From BD1-7 clade bacterium (GTDB lineage: Bacteria > Pseudomonadota > Gammaproteobacteria > Pseudomonadales > DT-91): a stretch of DNA of 64,000 nt. Location: contig CACSIO010000003.1 in the NCBI GenBank assembly GCA_902705865.1, forward strand, positions 1 through 64,000. The letters run 5' to 3'. Below the pieces are notes generated by a model. It had not been told where the DNA came from. It made no database searches and saw nothing but the letters and a program-made list of their open reading frames with translations. Below are positions 56,083 through 64,000 of the stretch, in pieces. The position numbers and the translations under genes were made by a program. Within the stretch, counting starts at the first letter, position 1; the number at the start of each line of letters is the position of its first letter.

Positions 56083-56967
56083 ATGGATATGCCTCCGGTA
56101 TCTGGCTGGATATTCGTCATTGTTATTGGTGCAATTCTCGCGACGGTTATCTATAGCGTGTTGGTGTACCCGTTGCTGCGCAAACGTAAAGCGCTGGCAC
56201 TGCCGTTGTCAGATGAATGGCGATCCATCATAGAATCGAGTGTTCCGTATTACCCGCGCTTTACTTCTGAAGAACAACAACACCTTGAACGTTTGATTAA
56301 GTACTTTTTGGTCGAGAAGGTGTTTTTTGGCTGTGCCGGTTTAGTGATAACCGATGAAATACGGGTAACTATCGCCGCGCAAGCCAGCTTATTGGTGCTG
56401 CATAAAGGGAGCGATGCATACCCTAAGCTGCATTACATCCTCGTTTATCCCTCTGGGTTTAGTGTTGAGCGCGATCAGGTTGGCGCTGGTGGCGTTGTTG
56501 AAAACCGGCGTATGCACATGCTTGGGGAGTCATGGCACAACGGCAAGATCATTCTCTCTTGGGAGGACGTACGTAAAGATTCCCATGAATCGGGAACGGG
56601 CCACAATGTTGTTTTGCATGAATTTTCCCATCAATTGGACTCGGAAACGGGGGCCGCTAATGGAACGCCTCTTTTGCCTAACAAAGACTATCAACGATGG
56701 GCGAACATCCTTGATACCGAATTATCTGCACTTCGTTATGCGGCGTCGCTGCAGATAGATAGTGTTATGGATAAGTACGGAGCAACTAGCGAAGCTGAAT
56801 TTTTCGCGGTGGCGACAGAAACTTTCTTTGGGAAACCGTATCAACTTGCTCAACGGCATAGCGAGTTATTCCAGATACTCGTTAAGTACTATCAGTTTGA
56901 CCCCCGTCAATGGCAGGATGAGCCCTTGTATGAACCTATTGACGACAATGCAGCTGATCGTTCATAA
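56083..56967 (+). CDS. mtfA: MtfA-family zinc peptidase (M90)
   Basis: 294 residues. An N-terminal membrane helix (about 10–30) precedes the domain. The zinc motif HEFSHQLD and downstream ATETFFGKP match MtfA (DgsA anti-repressor), though E. coli MtfA (265 residues) has no N-terminal helix. Likely anchored to the inner membrane with the peptidase in the cytoplasm; target unknown here. AGGAGAG ribosome site. Confidence 0.9.
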   Translation: MDMPPVSGWIFVIVIGAILATVIYSVLVYPLLRKRKALALPLSDEWRSIIESSVPYYPRFTSEEQQHLERLIKYFLVEKVFFGCAGLVITDEIRVTIAAQASLLVLHKGSDAYPKLHYILVYPSGFSVERDQVGAGGVVENRRMHMLGESWHNGKIILSWEDVRKDSHESGTGHNVVLHEFSHQLDSETGAANGTPLLPNKDYQRWANILDTELSALRYAASLQIDSVMDKYGATSEAEFFAVATETFFGKPYQLAQRHSELFQILVKYYQFDPRQWQDEPLYEPIDDNAADRS

Positions 56968-57028
56968 ATAAACAATTAGATCTCTATCAATTAGGTTTCT
57001 GCCAAAGATGATTCTCAAAGGTCACGAT

Positions 57029-57382
57029 ATGCAAGGTCGCTATATGCAAGGTTACCGCCAAGCCGGTCACCGAATTCTCCGTTCTCTTTCTGCCGCGACT
57101 TTACTTGGCGCTGCCGCTTTGTCGGCGCAAGTTAGTGCAGAAAACTGGTTGTGCTCGCATACCAATACAAACGATCAAAGAACGATAAACATTATTTACC
57201 ACAACCCACCAAGCCATGTTCCTTGTGAGGTGGTTTACACAAAAGCTGGAACGACCACGACATTGTGGCGTGCAAATAATCAATCCGGGTATTGCGAGAA
57301 TAAGGCGGCCGCCTTTGTAGCGAAGCAAAAAGGGTGGGGGTGGCAATGCCAAGAGCGTTCGTCGACCCCGCCAGCGCAATAG
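57029..57382 (+). CDS. Small exported protein of unknown function
   Basis: About 117 residues. Signal peptide ending QVSA, then ENWLCSH, PCEVVYTKAG, LWRANNQSGYCENKAAAFV and GWGWQC: four cysteines likely in two disulfides. I recall similar exported proteins in other gammaproteobacteria with no function. Start uncertain: ATGs at 57008, 57029 and 57044; the latter two each follow an AAGG because the sequence ATGCAAGGT(C/T) is partly repeated. Convergent with the secretion genes. Confidence 0.75.
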   Translation: MQGRYMQGYRQAGHRILRSLSAATLLGAAALSAQVSAENWLCSHTNTNDQRTINIIYHNPPSHVPCEVVYTKAGTTTTLWRANNQSGYCENKAAAFVAKQKGWGWQCQERSSTPPAQ

Positions 57383-57416
57383 CCTCCCGCGTATTAACCA
57401 CGGGAAGCGTGAACGC

Positions 57417-59261
57417 TCAGGTGAGTACCAGCACCCCGGTCAGGTTATCTCGTGCTGGCCCTTTGAGAAGGTGGGTTTGAATTGCATTGACGGCGGTTTC
57501 TGCAGTGTTGTTGTCGTGAATACACTTAGCGAGATGAGTTTCATCAGTTTCATTGTAAACACCATCTGAGCATAGAAAAAACGCATCACCCAATTGCGGC
57601 GTATGGTAAAACACATCAAGTGTTAGTTGTTTGTCGCCCCCCACGGCTCGGGTAATCAGGTTTTTTGCCGGAAAGTCTGCTGCTGTCTTCGCAATGCCTG
57701 CATCGATATGTTCTTGTTCGACACTGTGGTCACGTGATAGTGGTATTAAAGCACCATCTCGTACTAGATAGACTCGGCTATCTCCAGCCCAAAACACAGC
57801 TGCTTGATTGCCTCGCAGTAACAAGCCGGCAACAGTGCTGCCGCAGATGTTTTTCTCAGAGTGGTTTTCTGCATAGTCTTGAAGCTGTTGATTCACATCA
57901 TCTAACGAAAAACGTAAACGTTCGAGAACCTGTTCGAAACTGCCAGTATTATCGACGGACTCAATCGCCTGAACCACAGCTTGACTGGCATATGCGCCGT
58001 CTGTGTGTCCGCCCATTCCATCGGCAACGACAAAAATGCCACTGGATGGCATCAACAGCATGGAATCCTCGTTCCATTCCCGATAGTTACCCGAATCTGA
58101 AAAACCGGCACTTTCTGGAAGCGGATGATAAACACCAGGGCTGATATCTCGTTGTAATACCTTGGCTCTGCTTGCTTGTGCATCAATAGCGGGCGAGATA
58201 GTAATGTCTTCGTCAGAACGAATAAGCTGCACCAGATCTGATTCCGAGTCAGATAATTCTTCCAAACATTCGACTGGATCGTTTTCGATGTCAAATTTTG
58301 CAGTAACCGGTTGCACTGTGTCGCTATGCTGAGGGGCGGGGATGTCCCATAGCTCGTTGGACGTCTGTGTTGAGTAAGGCGACTCCGTCGTGGTTTGTTT
58401 GGCGTCAGAGTGTCGGTTGAGGTAATGGGGTTCTGTGTAATCTGAATTGGGTAATGGTGACGGTTCCTGAGCCTCTTGGTGGTGTTGGCGTAATTCATCA
58501 ATTTGCCGGCTTGGCTCTGGGCATTTGGGGCCTCGAAGATCCGCGGTTTGCCATTTATGCTCCTTCCACGAACCATCGAGAAGACCTGCAAACTGGTCTC
58601 CCGCGGGCAGATTAGCGCACATCAGACAATTACTTGTAGATTGGTCGTTATTCTGTTGCCACCAAAAACTAAATGGGCTCTGTTGTCCAAGCATCGCAGA
58701 AAACAACAGGCTGCTTGTCGCTTGCGCAAAACCGTTGTCGTTTGAGACCGTCATCTGCAAGTGCAGACTCTTATTGACCAGTTCACTCATGCTGATCTGT
58801 TGAAAAGGGCCGGTATCTTTTACCCATGCCGCATTGAGGGTAGTTAGTTGTTGGTCGAAAGCGTCTGTGTCTGGGTGGTAACCCTCGAGCATATCGAGCA
58901 TTAATTCTTCAATCGATTGATACCATTGATCAGCAGCGGGGCTGAGCATATGGCAAAAAGCTGTAGCCGGAACCGCTTGAGATATTGTGAGTGGAAAATA
59001 GCGCCCGACGCTATCAACACTCGGTACGATCACACCACAATATGCATGATCATCAATGATGCCGGGGCTGATGCCAAAACGCCATATCGGGCTTGTTAGG
59101 TAAATGTCGAGCCATTGGCTACCTAACATCTGCTGGCTACGAGCAAGGTTATGTTTTAACCATTCATCCCAGCGATTAAGAAACGCAGGCGTTATCCGTC
59201 GATGAATGAAATCTCCGGTCATCGGGAGCTTGCCAAAAAATCCAGGGGTCGGGATCGCCAT
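57417..59261 (-). CDS. TagF–PppA fusion: type VI secretion regulator with PP2C phosphatase
   Basis: 614 residues. The N-terminal domain (about 1–220) with GFFGKLPMTGDFIHRR, WDEWL and FGISPGIID is TagF, a repressor of T6SS assembly. A low-complexity acidic linker (about 230–375) follows. The C-terminal domain (about 378–614) is a PP2C-type phosphatase with REWNEDS, VVADGMGGHTDG, AGDSRVYLVRDG, CSDGVYNE and ARDNLTGVL, equivalent to PppA, which dephosphorylates Fha1 and opposes the PpkA kinase. Such fusions are known in some T6SSs (e.g. Agrobacterium, by memory). 9 bp after tssM; last gene of the locus. Confidence 0.93.
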   Translation of the reverse strand: MAIPTPGFFGKLPMTGDFIHRRITPAFLNRWDEWLKHNLARSQQMLGSQWLDIYLTSPIWRFGISPGIIDDHAYCGVIVPSVDSVGRYFPLTISQAVPATAFCHMLSPAADQWYQSIEELMLDMLEGYHPDTDAFDQQLTTLNAAWVKDTGPFQQISMSELVNKSLHLQMTVSNDNGFAQATSSLLFSAMLGQQSPFSFWWQQNNDQSTSNCLMCANLPAGDQFAGLLDGSWKEHKWQTADLRGPKCPEPSRQIDELRQHHQEAQEPSPLPNSDYTEPHYLNRHSDAKQTTTESPYSTQTSNELWDIPAPQHSDTVQPVTAKFDIENDPVECLEELSDSESDLVQLIRSDEDITISPAIDAQASRAKVLQRDISPGVYHPLPESAGFSDSGNYREWNEDSMLLMPSSGIFVVADGMGGHTDGAYASQAVVQAIESVDNTGSFEQVLERLRFSLDDVNQQLQDYAENHSEKNICGSTVAGLLLRGNQAAVFWAGDSRVYLVRDGALIPLSRDHSVEQEHIDAGIAKTAADFPAKNLITRAVGGDKQLTLDVFYHTPQLGDAFFLCSDGVYNETDETHLAKCIHDNNTAETAVNAIQTHLLKGPARDNLTGVLVLT

Positions 59262-59270
59262 ATCAGATTC

Positions 59271-62200
59271 CTACAGCTGTGTCGGGCACGAAAAGTACAT
59301 ATTGTTCATGATGCGGTAAGGGTTGGTGCTTGCCCCGGCCATCAGACTGTATTCGGCTTTATAGCCGCCGGCGTCGAATGTCAGGTCAAAACGCTCGGTG
59401 TTCCGCGTTTTCTTAACCTGCATTTTGTTGAGCATCCGGAACCACCCCCACGGGCCTTCCTCTTGTAAAACAGCGATTCTGCCGTCGATCTGACGCATCT
59501 CAAGACGAGCGCCGGACCCTGGATTTACGCCAGGCCAGGCCAGTTCGTTGGTTAATAGTGGGCCAAACTCGTAGCCGATCATCTGGCCGTCGATATTCAG
59601 CTGCAATCGGCTAAGACCGGCATCCATTTGTTTCGGTGTCAGGCTGAACGTAAATTCGGGTTGGTGACTACCGTATTTGAAAAAGGCGCGCTTTATATAG
59701 GAAGCTTTTTCAAACGCACGCAGTGCTTGTGAAGACAAATCAATCGGTGCGGTCTGCGAGCGGCGTACGGCCCAAGGTGACTGCGATGCATCAACGTACT
59801 TTTGCAGGTGGCGTTTGAAGAAAGTGTCCATTGTGCCGCCATAGCCAAAGAACTGGGCAAAGTCGTCGAGCTGGATATCAGATTCTGCGGCAGGGCTCAC
59901 CGGATATCGGTTAGCAATGGCACGTTGGCAGAAACCCAGCACTTCGGATGCCCACATTTGATTGAGGTGCTCGACAACGCCGCTTTGTGACAAGCTGGCA
60001 CTGCGCGAGACGATGCGAGTCATGAGCGGTTTCAGGAAGATGTCTGGTTGGCTATCGAGCATGAAATTCATTTTTTTCAGGATAGCGTTGCCTTTTTGAG
60101 CGAGGCCGGGCGGGATAGCACCATCAATACTTTCGTAAGAAATCGCACTCATAAATTTGTAAAGCTCGCTGAACTCATCAAGCACGGGTGTGATCGGCAG
60201 TGGGGCAGAATCTCGCGATTTCACGGTTTGGTTCAATTCATAGAATTCTCGGGTGACAGGGTCATGATCAAACGATGCTTCGGTATCAATATTCAGTTCT
60301 TGTTGCGTACCTAGCATACGGCTGAGTTTGTTTTGGGCGACACGCACTGCTGTAGATGATGCGACATCGACCACCTCGTTATCAACGAGCGATAAATGAG
60401 TCTGTTCACGTACACCTTCGATAAGAAGAACAACCGGAGAATCTTTACCTGATAGGGTGCTTAGCACACGTGAGGCTTCGTCAAATGAACTGAATGGCAA
60501 AATGTCGATATCTGCCAGTAAGGCCCGATAGTGGTTTTTGTAGTCATTCAGGTAGCGCATTTCTACCCGCTTGATGATAGCGTTCTGGTCGATCGAATCT
60601 GTGCGCGATTGCTGATTGCCATAAACCCAGGCTTCTCCTAAGACGTCTTCGGCAATACGTGCAATCTCGCCGTTCATGAGCTGGCGATAGACCTGTTTGG
60701 TATAGAGCGGTTCGATGCCTTCCGAGAGGCTCTTTCCGCTTTTTCGAATAAATACCAGGTCTGCTGAGGCGCGACCGGCAGCATCATAGATTGAGAATTG
60801 TGGGTATTTGTCCCAATTCAGTTGTTGGATGCGCGCATAAATTTGTTCATCAAAGCTGATGGCGCGAAGGTTTGCCTGCGTTTGCTCAATCAGTTTTTGA
60901 TCAAGCGGCATGGGCAGTGGACCAGGTCGCGTCGCAAATAAAGCGTTAAGGTGCTCAACAAATTCAAGTCGTTGCTCGCGTGTGAGTGTGCGATCGAACC
61001 TTTTCAGCCAGCTTTCGCGAAAGAATGCATTGACTTCATTGGCATCGTAATGGTCATCAGATCCGAGCATAAGGTAGGTGCGTAGCGCAACGTACTGATA
61101 GGTGAGGGGGGTATCTGGGTTCGCTAGCTGACGTTCGAGCATGACCATTAATCGTGCCAGCAGCATCTTATTCAAAACACGTTCATACGCGACGGTATTT
61201 TGTGTTTGCAGCTTACTTTGTTGCTGGAGTCCAAAGCCGCTGTACCATGGTGATGACAGCGCATCTTGTGGGTTTTCTAGTGGTATTGTCGTGGCGTCTT
61301 CCCGCGTATTTGATGCGTTTCGAATACGGTTTAATGCATCGAGCGTGTTGATCGGGTCAAGATCATAAATCGAAACATCTGACACCGCTTGCTGAGCTGT
61401 TGTTAGGTTAGTGGAGACACGATCTACGTAGGCATCATTGTAGAAATAGCTGCCCGCCCAAAAGCTGCAGATGGCGAGTGTAATCAGCGCAGTAGTTGCG
61501 ATGGTTGAGCGTCTAAGCCAGGCCAGCTTATTTTCGAATTTCTGGTTAGAGCCGGCTAATCCCGCTTCCGGGAATACAATCTTGGACATAACATCCTTGA
61601 TAAAGAAGCTCTTGCCTTCACTTGCCTGACCTTGCGGGCTGAAACCTGCTTGCGAATTTTGTGCAAGGCGATTGACCAAGCGGTCAATCGGCGTTCCTTC
61701 CTGAGTCCCGCTGGTAAAATATACTCCGCGTAACATCGCATCGTGTTCGTAGCGCGTGTTCTCAAAAATATCATTTAAAAACTCGCTGAGTGTCTCTTTG
61801 AACATCTGCATTTGTGTCGGAAAGGCATTAATTTGTGCTGCCCGATCGAGATTTCTTTCATGGTGAACACGCTGCACGACACGCGTATTCAAGCGTTGAA
61901 TCAATTGATCGAAGTTCCAGTCAAACGCTTGCGTAGGGCTGGTATTGCCGTCGGCTGTTCTACCGTCTGGCGATGGTGCTTGTAAATCGAATGTCATGCC
62001 CCAAGGTTGTTCACGATCTCTGGCATCGAGGTCTGCGAAGAAGGTTTCGAAACCAGCCAGCAAATCAGTTTTGGTGACTAACACATAGATAGGGAAGTGA
62101 ATGCCGAGTTGCTCGTGGAGTTCCTTGATACGTTGTTTGATAGCCGAAACATGTTCAGTACGTTTTGCTTTGCTTTGCATTAACAAGTCGCTGGCACTGA

Positions 62201-62870
62201 TTGCGATAAACACACCGTTAATAGGCTGGCGTTTACGATACTTCTTCAGCAATGATAAAAACCCCGTCCAGGCACTAGCATCGAGGTCTTTATTACTGTC
62301 TTGTGTCACATAGCGCCCGGCAGTATCGATCATTACGGCCTGATCGGTGAACCACCAGTCACAGTTGCGTGTGCCGCCGACGCCTTGTATTGCTTGCTCG
62401 CCTAACTTTTCCGAAAGAGGGAATTTCAGGCCGGAGTTCAATAGTGCGGTTGTTTTCCCGCTGCCCGGCGGGCCAACGATGATGTACCACGGCAACCCAT
62501 AAATATTCGTGCGTTTGGAAAAACGACCGCCCTTTCTGTTGATGAGTGTCAATGCTTCTTTGAAGCGTTGTTGCAGGGTCGACAATTCCTCTTTGGCGAA
62601 CTCATCGGCGTTGTCGCTTTCCATTATTGCCAGGTCATCACTCATGGCCTTGTCTTTGCGTTGTTGCATCAGCAACGAAACAAGACGCTTAATTATCCAA
62701 ATCAAAGTAACGACAGTGATGAGAATAATCTGCGCGTTAGTAGTGGCTAACGGCTGAATAGCACCGATGCTAATGAGGGGGCCAACAACAACGACTAACA
62801 TCGCGAATAACAGCAGGGACAAAATACCCAGTGTCCAAGGGTTTAAAAGTACAGCTTTTATCTTTTTCAT
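59271..62870 (-). CDS. tssM: Type VI secretion membrane-complex protein TssM (IcmF)
   Basis: 1199 residues. Two N-terminal membrane helices (about 10–60), then a cytoplasmic NTPase-like domain with Walker A GPPGSGKTT (133–141) and LPLSEKLGEQAIQGVGGTRNCDWWF, a third helix near 460–485, and a large periplasmic part that binds TssJ. The C-terminal beta domain has WPGVNPGSGARL. It spans the inner membrane and connects TssL to TssJ. Begins 5 bp after tssL. Confidence 0.97.
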   Translation of the reverse strand: MKKIKAVLLNPWTLGILSLLLFAMLVVVVGPLISIGAIQPLATTNAQIILITVVTLIWIIKRLVSLLMQQRKDKAMSDDLAIMESDNADEFAKEELSTLQQRFKEALTLINRKGGRFSKRTNIYGLPWYIIVGPPGSGKTTALLNSGLKFPLSEKLGEQAIQGVGGTRNCDWWFTDQAVMIDTAGRYVTQDSNKDLDASAWTGFLSLLKKYRKRQPINGVFIAISASDLLMQSKAKRTEHVSAIKQRIKELHEQLGIHFPIYVLVTKTDLLAGFETFFADLDARDREQPWGMTFDLQAPSPDGRTADGNTSPTQAFDWNFDQLIQRLNTRVVQRVHHERNLDRAAQINAFPTQMQMFKETLSEFLNDIFENTRYEHDAMLRGVYFTSGTQEGTPIDRLVNRLAQNSQAGFSPQGQASEGKSFFIKDVMSKIVFPEAGLAGSNQKFENKLAWLRRSTIATTALITLAICSFWAGSYFYNDAYVDRVSTNLTTAQQAVSDVSIYDLDPINTLDALNRIRNASNTREDATTIPLENPQDALSSPWYSGFGLQQQSKLQTQNTVAYERVLNKMLLARLMVMLERQLANPDTPLTYQYVALRTYLMLGSDDHYDANEVNAFFRESWLKRFDRTLTREQRLEFVEHLNALFATRPGPLPMPLDQKLIEQTQANLRAISFDEQIYARIQQLNWDKYPQFSIYDAAGRASADLVFIRKSGKSLSEGIEPLYTKQVYRQLMNGEIARIAEDVLGEAWVYGNQQSRTDSIDQNAIIKRVEMRYLNDYKNHYRALLADIDILPFSSFDEASRVLSTLSGKDSPVVLLIEGVREQTHLSLVDNEVVDVASSTAVRVAQNKLSRMLGTQQELNIDTEASFDHDPVTREFYELNQTVKSRDSAPLPITPVLDEFSELYKFMSAISYESIDGAIPPGLAQKGNAILKKMNFMLDSQPDIFLKPLMTRIVSRSASLSQSGVVEHLNQMWASEVLGFCQRAIANRYPVSPAAESDIQLDDFAQFFGYGGTMDTFFKRHLQKYVDASQSPWAVRRSQTAPIDLSSQALRAFEKASYIKRAFFKYGSHQPEFTFSLTPKQMDAGLSRLQLNIDGQMIGYEFGPLLTNELAWPGVNPGSGARLEMRQIDGRIAVLQEEGPWGWFRMLNKMQVKKTRNTERFDLTFDAGGYKAEYSLMAGASTNPYRIMNNMYFSCPTQL

Positions 62871-62875
62871 TGTTA

Positions 62876-64000
62876 TCAGCTTAAATACAGGTTGATTTCA
62901 ACGCGGCGATTGACTGCCCGGTTTTGAGCGCTGTTGTTAGGAACTAGCGGTTGTAGGTCAGCGCGGCCTTCAGTACTGATATTTTTTTCAGGTAACTGGG
63001 TGCTTAGAAATTCAGCAATGGACTCCGCACGCTTAGTCGATAGTTGCCAATTGCTAGGGAATTGCAGTGTGCGAATCGGTTCGTTATCGGTATGCCCTAC
63101 AACGAGGATTGAGGCTTTTTCTCGGGCAATCGCATCAGCGATGCGCTTGAGTAGTGGACGTTTATTCTGGCTAATTTGCGCGCTTGCCGGATTAAACAAG
63201 CCGTGACCTGAAACGATAATTTGTATGCCTTCGGCGGTGCTTTTAATCGCAATCTCGCCGCTTTCGATATCTGCATTGAGCGTACGTGATAGCTCTGATA
63301 CCAGTGTTCGGGTGTTTGTCGCTCTGGGTTTACGCACTAGTTGTTCGATATTGCTGCCGATAGCGGATGCTTGAATTGCAACAGGATCCGAGGCGTGGTT
63401 GAGTGTAAAAAACAACGACATAAATACGATTAATGAAAGGCTGATACCGGCAATTAAGCTACCCCACATGAGTCGATTGTCTGCCAGCAGGGTGCGTGCG
63501 TTGTGGATGCCATTGACGTTGGGTGACAGCTCGCGGGTCGCTTCAGGGCGATGCGGTTGAATGGCGTGATACAGGTTTTCACTGATTTGCGCTAATTCAA
63601 AGTGCCCACCATTATCGAATCGATACTTGCCCTCAAAACCGAGGTTTAACATTACGTAGCAAAGCTCCAGCAAATCAATATTGCTGGCTGGGTTTTGCAG
63701 TAATAGCTGAACAATTTCAAAGAACTTTACGCCGCCGAGGGCGTTGTTGTGGAAGGTCATCAGCAGGCTACGCTGAGTCCAGATGCTTTGTGCTCCCCAC
63801 GGTGTCGACATCACCATTTCATCAATAAATGTGCATATCAGGTAGCGGGTAGTGACGGTGTGTTCTTTCGATACGCCCGCTTGCTGCAGTCTTTCGTCCA
63901 ATCTTTTGATATCGGCGCACGTTTGTTGAAAGACAGCGTTGGAATCACCGACGTGGTTGGTATTTCGCAGGTGGGTTCCCAGAGTTATCAATGGCGTAGC
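62876..64000 (-). CDS. tssL: Type VI secretion protein TssL (DotU) with OmpA-like C-terminus, 5' end outside window
   Basis: The frame is open to the window edge: the three codons before the first in-window start (TTG) read A-T-P, continuing into LITLGTHLR, a DotU-type NPLLxAATPLLxLxxxLR segment, so the gene starts to the right. The cytoplasmic DotU domain is followed by one membrane helix (SLIAGISLSLIVFMSLFF) and then a periplasmic OmpA-like domain with VVGHTDNEP and NWQLSTKRAESIAEFL, which should bind peptidoglycan. 'Specialised' TssL proteins of this kind anchor the complex to the cell wall directly. Confidence 0.95.
   Translation of the reverse strand, partial: ATPLITLGTHLRNTNHVGDSNAVFQQTCADIKRLDERLQQAGVSKEHTVTTRYLICTFIDEMVMSTPWGAQSIWTQRSLLMTFHNNALGGVKFFEIVQLLLQNPASNIDLLELCYVMLNLGFEGKYRFDNGGHFELAQISENLYHAIQPHRPEATRELSPNVNGIHNARTLLADNRLMWGSLIAGISLSLIVFMSLFFTLNHASDPVAIQASAIGSNIEQLVRKPRATNTRTLVSELSRTLNADIESGEIAIKSTAEGIQIIVSGHGLFNPASAQISQNKRPLLKRIADAIAREKASILVVGHTDNEPIRTLQFPSNWQLSTKRAESIAEFLSTQLPEKNISTEGRADLQPLVPNNSAQNRAVNRRVEINLYLS

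Overview
The window looks like chromosome of a Gram-negative gammaproteobacterium, probably a marine Oceanospirillales/Pseudomonadales-type species. The evidence is conserved gene order: nadK–phosphatase–rhomboid–YeaC–DUF2797–pepN, yccA–tusDCBE, and rne/rluC–HAD–sppA–yceF–yceD–rpmF–plsX–fabD–fabG–acpP–fabF–pabC–mltG–tmk–holB. I recall closely similar orders from Pseudomonas. I have no database search, so the genus is inference. No phage, insertion sequence or CRISPR array is visible.

Layout. 1–644: alternating tRNA-Asp(GUC)/tRNA-Val(UAC) genes in an exact 193-bp tandem repeat, cut by the left edge. 0.8–13.3 kb: an EamA transporter, a coiled-coil unknown paired with a PLP enzyme, a double cNMP-domain/rhodanese protein, then the nadK-to-pepN block, a small exported protein and a 57-residue rubredoxin. 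13.5–18.7 kb: citrate synthase, interrupted by one in-frame ochre codon, facing away from sdhCDAB across a 0.6-kb control region with a good sigma-70 promoter and a perfect 20-bp palindrome. 19.4–26.2 kb: the most accessory-looking part, five same-strand genes for exported redox/copper proteins: a Tat-exported multicopper oxidase, a SCO-like protein without copper-binding cysteines, an unknown lipoprotein, a canonical SCO1, and a cytochrome c fused to a type-1 periplasmic-binding-protein fold. I know no described system with this composition; it is the best candidate for something new.

26.3–42 kb: csiV and mfd, a 0.5-kb noncoding stretch packed with inverted repeats and DnaA-box-like sequences, trmA, galE, the tus sulfur-relay operon with a YbiB/TrpD2-like gene, yccA, tRNA-Ser(UGA), and rne with a structured 3' UTR and an unusually long (1.35 kb) upstream region. 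42–54.7 kb: rluC through holB, a housekeeping series for rRNA modification, ribosome protein L32, fatty-acid synthesis, folate, murein and DNA replication. 54.8–57.4 kb: a saccharopine-dehydrogenase-like protein, an MtfA-type zinc peptidase and a small exported protein. 57.4–64 kb: the end of a type VI secretion locus (TagF–PppA fusion, TssM, TssL with an OmpA-like C-terminus), running off the right edge.

Functionally, sdhCDAB and gltA are TCA-cycle genes, tusDCBE feeds sulfur to tRNA wobble uridine, plsX–fabF makes phospholipid acyl chains, and tssLM–tagF/pppA form part of a contact-dependent secretion machine with post-translational control. Statements on domains and motifs come from reading the translated sequence; statements on neighbours in other species are from memory.
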